A stretch of 64,000 nt of DNA from Symbiodinium kawagutii. Lineage: Eukaryota > Sar > Dinophyceae > Suessiales > Symbiodiniaceae. The notes under the pieces were generated by a model. That model saw nothing but the letters and a program-made list of their open reading frames with translations. It was not told the origin of the DNA and ran no database searches. Position 1 is the first letter of the stretch. Each line of letters begins with the position of its first letter. Positions 58,201-64,000 of this stretch are shown piece after piece. The DNA lies in the NCBI GenBank assembly GCA_009767595.1, contig VSDK01018023.1, positions 632,352-696,351 of the forward strand, read 5' to 3'. Both the position numbers and the translations under genes were made by a program.

Positions 58201-61200
58201 TGGCACCGGAAACAGCTGGTTACTAAGGTCAAAGCTGATTATTGCTTTTTGTGCAGGCACTGGTGGGTTGGCATCAATATTTGAAATCGATTCAGAAATG
58301 TTGTTAACAAGAGACCGCCCCCTTGCAGTAAACCTTTTATACTAGTCTGGTCTAATCTGTCATGCTACTTGGCTTTGCAAATCAGTGGCACTAGATCCGT
58401 CATTAAATGCGTACCTGGCTGATCATTGGTACTTGGTTGGCATTGTTCGATCATCTTCCACATCGCTGGTGGCAGCTTGACTCTTCGGTCCACCAGGATC
58501 CAGTTGCCACTGCGAAAGAATGAGTAGATGAGAAATCAAGGAGTTCAACAGGTCTTCAGTGACATTTGTGAAGCCAATTGCTGCAGGTGGCTGATTCAAT
58601 CGTTTGCACTCCATGGCTATGCAGATGCTACTTCAGTCATGAACTCATGCAACAATGGTTTTTCCAGTGGCCGCGTCCCAGCAGATCTGAGGTTTGTTGG
58701 ATGTGTGGAGCAAGGCAATGCTGTTGAATGTGCCCTGCCCGAGCGCTGAGTGTGCAACCTTCCGGTGTCGTTAGCGTGGCATCATGCCCTATGAAGCCGT
58801 AGCTTGTTGGCCTCTACGCAAGAGTTGTACCAGCCAGATGGCGCCAGATGGTGCTACAGCTATGGATGTTGATAGTTTGTGTGAGTGAGAATGGTCGGTT
58901 GCTCACCATGGCCGGTTGGGGGCCTTTCAATTTTTTTTGAATACCTGCAAATGAATGCAAATGATTTTCCGATTGTCGAGCATGTCGAGCATGGGGTGGG
59001 TAGTTGAAGCAGCTACCAGAGAGTAGCATACCACTGGCATTAGTAGCTTCCCAAGACATGTTACACCAGCTCCCACATTGAACCGCTTGATTATTGTCGA
59101 ACATTACCAAACGATGGAAACCAACATGGTACAGGGTGTATGGTCTAATCTAACCCCCACAATTGTGTTGTTTATGAACATCATGTTGCAGGATTTTTGT
59201 TAGCATACAAACGTCGTCACATGACCATCATGGCAATCATAGCTTTTCAAGTAATGACGCTTATCATTGATCCTGACGCTCAAGTAATGGCTCGTGATTA
59301 CCCTGATGGGTCATCAATGGATGTCACTGGTAAGTTTTATCAATAACAGCTACTGAGACTACACAGCATATACAATATATATATATATATTTATATTTAT
59401 ATACATATGTTATATATATATATATAGGATGCCTTAACTTATTTCCAGGGGGGGACATGGGGGGCCCTTTAAGGTATGGAATATCACAGCATGATCCAAC
59501 AAAACGCCGCAGCGCTGCTTGGGAGCCGCCTCAGGGCATGCAGAAGTACGGCATCAACGGTCGTCGCAATGAGTACGTTCGAGCCACTGGGCTGTGGCTT
59601 CAAGTCATGGCTGGGGGCGGGGGGGGGGGGTCATATGGCTATGCCTTAAGAAGGGCAGCGGTGACAGCAGCTACCTGTTGAGGTTGCCAACCAAAATCAT
59701 TTGGCGATGGGTCGATCTGAACCATCGATCTTTGGGGAAAATACCGGCAATAATGGAGAAGACAATTGGTTTTGAGTTTTTAGCCACCGCCATTTAAATT
59801 TAAAGTCGGTAAACCATGGTACCCACTGTGTGATGAGCGGTAGGGAATCATCATCAAAAGGCGGATCCCAATCAATCTCTGATTGGAAACTACCAACATA
59901 TATAATGGCGCACAATGGGGAAGTCTACCAAAGTAGAGAGCGAATTGCTGATGTTTTAATAGAGTTTTTCTGAGAGATTGTAATGTCAGCGGCAGATCGT
60001 GGATCACCAAAGGAGTACAGGAATTAGTAGTGACCCAATGTTTGCCCAAGTGTCCAAAACCTGATGGTTGAGAATGGTTGGTAGTGGTGACCAAATGGTA
60101 GTAATGGCAATGAATGGTCAATCATCAATAACTCCACGACGGTTTAGCAATGATTTTTCCCCCCTGCAAATCGCAACAACGATTGGCTAATAGCACGGAT
60201 AAACTCACAACGGCCAGGAACCCATGGTTACCAATGCTACTTACCATACCTGGGGTTAGTCATGGCTATTCCAATGGTTAGTATGCTACTAGCCATGCTG
60301 CGCCGCCATGCTGGGCCACCAGCCGTTACGTAACGTGCTGCCCTGGTTGAGACCTGGCTGAGGACCTGATCTTGAGCTGCAAGAGTAGCGAACTCACAGA
60401 GCTCAAGAGCATCCTGGATAGCCACCTGGCAGCGGCAGCTGGCAGGGGGGGCCACCAGGGCGGGCGCGCGGCACACAGCTGCGTCACTGGGGTTGTTAGG
60501 GCAGCTGTGTGCCATTCAAGTGCCTGGCCTTGAGCACTTTTCATGTGCCAAATCGTGTTAGATCCATATGAACGAACCACCCGCAGTTTTGCTTCTAACT
60601 CCCCAAAAGATGGTTTGGTATAGGGCAAATCCGTGGGAAGCCCGGGCAAAAAAAGATGGTTGGCTTGTGCATGATCTGATGTTAAACTTTAAACCCTCCT
60701 GCCATTCAGTGGCCAACTAAGAGCTGGAGCTGCGAGGCACCGGGGATTACAACTGCCTCTTCAAGCTGATCTACAATGACCTGCGTTCGGTGCCCATCCG
60801 CCAGGAGGCGTGGCGTTGCGCAACGCGCGCGTTGTGCGCGCTTCCGGGGAAGTGTCGAGACGTGTGACTGGGATTTTCCATCGCCGGAGATATGGTGGCT
60901 TCTCAAAATAGAGGTGCCCCCAAATCATTTTTTACGAACCATTGATATTATGATTAACCAACACTTCACTCATCATTGATACTAATAAACCAACATGAGC
61001 CAACCATTTTCGGGAGTCCCTTATTTTGAGAAACGCACATACATCCAACCATGTGAAAGCTGCCCAGCACAGTAAACTCAGCCTCAAGGGTTACTGCTGG
61101 AGACAGCTCAACTGTGGGCCGCATGTTGCTTGGGAAAAAAATGTGAAACCTGCGCAATTCCTGCTTCATTGTCTCACGTGCGTGCACCCGGTAAACGACC

Positions 61201-61924
61201 ACTTCAGGCATGAAACTGTGATCATCCTGCAGGGATTGTGAGTATCATGCGCAGCCTGCAATCATACATTGTCCGACATTTGGCCAGTACATGTATGGGC
61301 TTTCATTCTTACGGAGCACTCGCCCGTTTGACAGTATTCGACAATGCCTGTTTGTCCAGATTTGGGTTGCATGGCATAGTCGATGATAGAGAAGGAAATC
61401 CATTGGGGATTGCCATTGTTGGTATCAAAACATTGCTGAAATTTCACAGTTGCTTTTCCTTGGTTATTCATCATGTGTGAAGAACATGTTATACCAACGC
61501 TATTTTGGTATAGCCAAAAAATACTTATTGGATCGCATTGGTAATATACTTTATGCTGTTTGCGTATAATGGTGTGGCTATGCCATTTGTTGAACCCCAC
61601 TGGAATAACACAATGGGTTGGCACAACAAAATTGGGTATGTTGTAGTCACAATTGGTATACCCATAGGATTTCAATCTCAACCTTTGGGTGGTCCAAACG
61701 TTTGAAACCGGCTGGGTATCCATTGGTGGCTCGCCAGGTGCTGTATCATATTGCCAAGGAGGCAGCTGCGGTGAGGCCCTTCTGGGGGCAGGTAAGTCAT
61801 ATGTTGCCATGACTTCAGTCAGTTGCTGGAGGAAGTGACCTTGGCGTTTATATACCAGGTGGGGATGCAAATTCTGGATAAGCTCACTGCGAGATCTCAA
61901 GAAAAGGCTGATGAGATTGGATGA
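42985..61924 (+). CDS. One or more unidentified multi-exon plus-strand genes (span)
   Basis: Candidate exons at 42985, 46890, 47260, 50123, 52924, 54686, 55828, 56114, 57866, 60363, 60722, 61738 and 61859 share GC-rich, helix-forming coding sequence and splice-like borders. The last ends in a stop at 61922-61924. None carries a motif I can name; several look like helical-repeat segments. They may belong to more than one gene. Confidence 0.4.
43887..43948. repeat. Inverted repeat, about 25-bp arms
   Basis: AAGTGTATTCGCTTTCCAAG (from 43887) pairs with 43922-43948, which has a 2-nt insertion. Confidence 0.8.
44014..44077. repeat. Inverted repeat, about 28-bp arms
   Basis: GGTGAAGGAGCAAAGTCTCG pairs with CAGAGTTTGCTCCTTCACC with a few mismatches; lies about 65 bp after the previous hairpin. 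Confidence 0.8.
44845..44916. repeat. Inverted repeat, 24-bp arms
   Basis: GGCTGAGCGTCCACGTGGGT... at 44845-44868 pairs with 44893-44916, one mismatch, 24-nt loop. Confidence 0.88.
46208..46280. other. Assembly gap (73 N)
   Basis: Run of N within the 24-bp satellite, as expected where reads collapse. Confidence 0.99.
46331..46530. repeat. Five 40-bp tandem repeats
   Basis: Units start with TTGAGGTCCG (TTCAGGTCCG in the fourth) at 46331, 46371, 46411, 46451 and 46491, and diverge to the right. Confidence 0.92.
46890..46940 (+). CDS. Candidate exon of unidentified gene
   Basis: CTTCAG acceptor, then AQDMDTKLLEGMRAKRP; a GA donor (CCAG|GA) or later end. Confidence 0.4.
47260..47385 (+). CDS. 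Exon of unidentified gene
   Basis: TTTCCAG acceptor, 42 codons in phase 0: APSDLSLSHIEVYRAMLRER then KLSADLTHLNLDGSHSAMRP, ending before a GC. Confidence 0.6.
47470..48070. other. Stretch without visible genes
   Basis: Only short, weak frames; nothing supported. Confidence 0.4.
48078..48505 (+). mobile_element. Satellite-bearing repeat element, copy B (plus orientation)
   Basis: It starts with the same 32-nt terminus as copy A (CCCCACCTGTCAGGTGAGGG..., containing the palindrome CACCTGTCAGGTG). Then come a CTCC tract, GGACCTCAACCACGACCA-type repeats and 24-bp repeats (AAAAGCTATGCCAGATAGAA unit) diverged from copy A. Confidence 0.7.
49080..49250. other. Possible exon, strand unclear
   Basis: GC-rich block open in two plus and two minus frames (for example RRQVLAHCWLREQRQQHLAD on plus). 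Too ambiguous to call. Confidence 0.25.
49270..50084. other. Stretch without visible genes
   Basis: AT-rich, with ATTTATGCTTCAGATTC-like duplications near 49735-49800; nothing coding. Confidence 0.4.
50123..50222 (+). CDS. Exon of unidentified gene
   Basis: CATCCAG acceptor, KTFGPRVCGEERLHLDLEQI then SLKLLLIAPPQQ. Confidence 0.5.
51030..51215 (+). CDS. Possible exon, two frames open
   Basis: One frame reads LQPLTGSDLCRFVSPFRGRS, another AVLYLLFEGGPCHWTRLAEP. The block is GC-rich and probably coding, but I cannot choose. Confidence 0.3.
52924..53005 (+). CDS. Exon of unidentified gene
   Basis: AFLVAPNKNLDGRTHVAFYI then NRFLALL, GT donor. Confidence 0.5.
53110..54440. other. Stretch without supported genes
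   Basis: Short frames only. Confidence 0.4.
54454..54535 (+). mobile_element. Small CTCAAAATA-ended element, copy 1 (partial)
   Basis: TTTCTCAAAATAGGGAACTC, then CCTAAATCATCC and CCATTGATAGTAATCAACCA match 60900-60962. The right end is not visible. Confidence 0.55.
54686..54798 (+). CDS. Exon of unidentified gene
   Basis: CCCAG acceptor, YMTKLSIKREVGLFHRQAKL then RLWCQGPPAWGSLRGL, ending before a GA. Confidence 0.5.
55161..55254. repeat. (CAC/CAT)n microsatellite
   Basis: About 30 triplets. The His and Met runs are artefacts. Confidence 0.95.
55828..55879 (+). CDS. Exon of unidentified gene
   Basis: AGCCAG acceptor, VTMNYFEVAWAIFHPIR, GTGAGA donor. Confidence 0.45.
56114..56279 (+). CDS. 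Exon of unidentified gene
   Basis: GTGCAG acceptor, FRKRCQAAWVILFTYLIIQE then VPRIVSRRNTLNKARASALR, AAAG|GTGA donor. The hydrophobic AAWVILFTYLII could be membrane-associated or a buried helix. Confidence 0.55.
57866..58013 (+). CDS. Exon of unidentified gene
   Basis: CCCAG acceptor, CTSALLRDAQATRYEVHELL then VEEALSRCPSKLSKFVRGIV; strongly helical. Confidence 0.6.
58060..60350. other. Mostly non-coding stretch
   Basis: It has a TA microsatellite at 59370-59425 and one short possible exon at 59651-59680 (KGSGDSSYLL). Nothing else is supported. Confidence 0.4.
60363..60490 (+). CDS. Exon of unidentified gene
   Basis: GGCTGAG acceptor, DLILSCKSSELTELKSILDS then HLAAAAGRGG. The minus strand is also open, which lowers confidence. 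Confidence 0.45.
60722..60851 (+). CDS. Exon of unidentified gene
   Basis: LELRGTGDYNCLFKLIYNDL then RSVPIRQEAWRCATRALCAL, A|GT donor; reads like one helical-repeat pair. Confidence 0.55.
60899..61034 (+). mobile_element. Small CTCAAAATA-ended element, copy 2 (complete)
   Basis: 136 bp with inverted ends: CTTCTCAAAATAGAGGTGCC on the left, GGGAGTCCCTTATTTTGAGA on the right. Non-coding, MITE-like. A partial relative (GGGTTCCCAATTTTGAGAAA) lies at 27040. Confidence 0.6.
61738..61791 (+). CDS. Exon of unidentified gene
   Basis: CGCCAG acceptor, 18 codons VLYHIAKEAAAVRPFWGQ, consensus GTAAGT donor. Confidence 0.65.
61859..61924 (+). CDS. Probable terminal exon of unidentified gene
   Basis: TACCAG acceptor, VGMQILDKLTARSQEKADEI then G and TGA at 61922-61924; in phase with the 61738 exon across a 67-bp intron. 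Confidence 0.6.
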   Translation: MGMQILDKLTARSQEKADEIG

Positions 61925-62330
61925 GAAAGGGCCTATGGAACCATGCCATGCAGAAACCAGGGCCGGGGATCCTGGCACTGCCAGTTGCAGCATCTCCATG
62001 GCTGTGGCACGGACAGGTTCAAACAAAGGAGCGAAAATCCCGGGAAAAGTGGGGCAGTTGGTCGCAAGGCTCGACTGCCGCCATTGGAAGAGAACGGTAG
62101 GGCATGGGTTGAGGCTTGGGTTAGCATGGGCCCAGATGGCCCAAGCCTGGTATACAGCTTTGGTTCAGATCCCAAGATCAACAGTCGAAGGGTTAGGGTT
62201 GGGATGTTCACCCACCGTTGTCCCAACTTGATCTACCCTTTGTGCCTGGAAAATTCCAGGCATTTCTTTGGCGGTTGAAGATGTTGAAACCCGGATTTCC
62301 CGCACATTTTGTGATTTCCAGCATCATGTA

Positions 62331-63033
62331 CTCACCTACCGCAGGGTGTACCCACAAGGCATCCGTTCAAAAATGTTTGATAGGTTTTTAGTCTCCGATG
62401 ATCATATTAGAATTGTTGATGTTGTTTTTCAATTTCGCCACAAGGCGGAGTCATGTATATATGCAGTGATTTTGCTTTCCCCCATGTTAGCGCTAGTTTC
62501 GCGCTTGTTTGGCGCTAGTTTTTTTTGAATCATGTATTTGTTTGCATCCTTTTCAATTGCGATTCTTCTCCATAGCCTTTTCCTTCTAAGTCTCAAGCTC
62601 AGTGGTAAAGACAACATGTCTATACCAGATACTTGTCGTTCATCTCGATGCGTTGGCCGACTTTCGCAATCCATGATCTCCACAATTTCCCCAAAGTTGC
62701 AGCCCAGTGAAAACGTTCCTCTGGCGCTAGATCCGCGCTAGATCCGCGCTAGAAAAACCCCACAGACCAAGACCCTGCCTGACCAGACCTTTGTTTTCCT
62801 TTTCTTCCACAGCAGACAGATATTAGCTCTAGCAGCTCCGAGTAAAACAGGTCCGCGCTAGATACAGTTGTCGAAATCTGAAGAAAGTGTGGTTCATTGC
62901 TATGGTTTAGATGTGGTGCCCCGACAATTGCGCCACAAGGCGGAGCCCCATGGAACTACGGTATTACGACCGTTTTCAGGAACAAACATTTTGAAACGAG
63001 CCCACAAACCTACTCACCTACCACAGGGTGTAC
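62331..63033. repeat. Pairs of short identical motifs
   Basis: CGCCACAAGGCGGAG occurs at 62436 and 62931; CTCACCTACC[G/A]CAGGGTGTAC at 62331 and 63013. Their order is swapped. GCGCTAG units repeat at 62500-62755. Confidence 0.6.
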
Positions 63034-63049
63034 AAACCATCATCGACCT

Positions 63050-63530
63050 GAAGTACTTAATCTATACAGGTAGAAATTCTCTAATAAATGATTTCTAACA
63101 ATCATCAAGAAACCTCTTCACGATCAATGAGCCCATCAACCGGCATTTATTATTTTCGTGTCGGCATGAACCTCTGCTGGCATCAAATACTGGTGAGCCT
63201 GACCTTGAGCTTCAAACCTCTTGATCTCGATAGGAACAGATATGGTACCATTCTTAGCCAGTATGATTCATCAGAGGAGTTGGTTGCAGGGAAATATCCA
63301 GGGAATGGTGACTGGTCTATAATATATGTTATATTACAAAATCAGGTTTTCCTGACATTTTTTTCTGTAAATCAGCTGGGTTGAACAGCAGTTTTCCTTG
63401 TGAGTCTTTGGCCGGGCTTCACCACACTTCCCGGCATCGCCCTCAGGTGGTTAGTGACATCGATGATACCTTGCTGTGCAGCGGCGCTGCCTTTCCAGCA
63501 GGCGTGGTTTTTTCGCGAGGCTGCGCGTGT
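63050..63530. other. Stretch without supported genes
   Basis: Weak frames only. Confidence 0.4.
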
Positions 63531-63535
63531 GGTGG

Positions 63536-63554
63536 GTGATGGTGATGGTGATGG

Positions 63555-63612
<58 letters not shown>

Positions 63613-63679
63613 AAGGATGAGATAGTGCTTTTTGGGGGTGTAATGGCCGTTGATGATGATTATGGTGAGGGTCAGGATG

Positions 63680-63713
<34 letters not shown>

Positions 63714-63735
63714 GGAGGAGGAGGAGGAGGATGGC
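63536..63735. repeat. (GAT)n / (GATGGT)n microsatellite
   Basis: Two GAT-rich tracts (63536-63612, 63650-63735). The poly-Asp frame through them is not taken as a gene. Confidence 0.9.
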
Positions 63736-64000
63736 GATGATGAGAGATGGTGATGGTCAATAGCATCGTAGTAACAGTGGCAAACACGAGTTCATTACAC
63801 ACCACCGCCAGTTGAACTGTAGATGCTGGTGACCCGAGGTACCTAGTGTTTTGCCATCATGTATGTGGGGGGATCCAATTGCTGATCGGTTATTGACTGC
63901 TGGTAGCTCGCGAAGATGTGATATCGTCAAGTGGCGCAAACATGATGCCGACAGGCCTTGGGTTTGATGATTTGTATTGAACATTATTTGATGGACGCTG

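Noticed and set aside
61262..62026. 254-residue open frame on the minus strand
   Set aside because: It overlaps, antisense, two plus-strand exons with consensus splice sites (61738-61791 and 61859-61924), has no recognisable motif and mixes unlike compositions.
63400..63805. Poly-Asp and poly-His open frames
   Set aside because: Translated GAT microsatellite.
1..64000. CRISPR arrays, tRNA or rRNA genes, and a spliced-leader remnant
   Set aside because: None could be found by eye; tandem repeats here lack regular unique spacers.

Overview
The window reads as nuclear DNA of a dinoflagellate (Symbiodiniaceae-like). Genes are split into many short exons in long AT-rich introns, some exon joins work only with GC or GA donors as well as GT, tandem and inverted repeats are everywhere, and one end holds a large non-LTR retrotransposon of a kind known from dinoflagellates. 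Two runs of N (6283-6438 and 46208-46280) show a scaffolded assembly. I saw no bacterial operon, CRISPR array, rRNA or tRNA. Exon borders are my reading of open frame plus splice signals and may be off by some bases.

1 to about 9,005 (minus strand): a LINE-type retrotransposon that runs off the left edge. In transcription order it encodes a DNA cytosine-5 methyltransferase domain, a His-rich linker, an assembly gap, a region with a possible cysteine-peptidase signature, a coiled coil, one in-frame TGA, a hydrophobic stretch ending in a 2A-like GEASNPGP, an APE-type endonuclease and a reverse transcriptase. A 253-bp tandem duplication over the RT catalytic box breaks the RT frame. The original frame then resumes and stays open to base 1.

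9,100 to about 41,660 (plus strand): possible first exons of an unknown gene (9.1-10.3 kb), then a WD40 gene whose exons follow the blade order of the centriole protein POC1, with a coiled-coil end. The intron between blades 5 and 6 is about 20 kb. It holds a CobW-like P-loop exon (plus strand) and two multi-exon minus-strand genes. One (25.6-17.96 kb) looks like a large uncharacterised dinoflagellate family. The other (33.5-27.5 kb) has a Lys/Gly-rich exon and exons resembling a degenerate cytosine-methyltransferase fold.

42,985-61,924 (plus strand): at least twelve short helical exons of one or more genes I do not recognise, ending at a probable terminal exon. Between them lie hairpin elements (40.5-45 kb), two inverted satellite-bearing elements (45.4-48.5 kb) and a small CTCAAAATA-ended element family. 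The last 2 kb are short repeats and a GAT microsatellite.

The most interesting item is the methyltransferase-carrying LINE, with its possible single-polyprotein layout and non-canonical 2A site. Next are the nested-gene layout in the POC1-like locus and the paired satellite elements.
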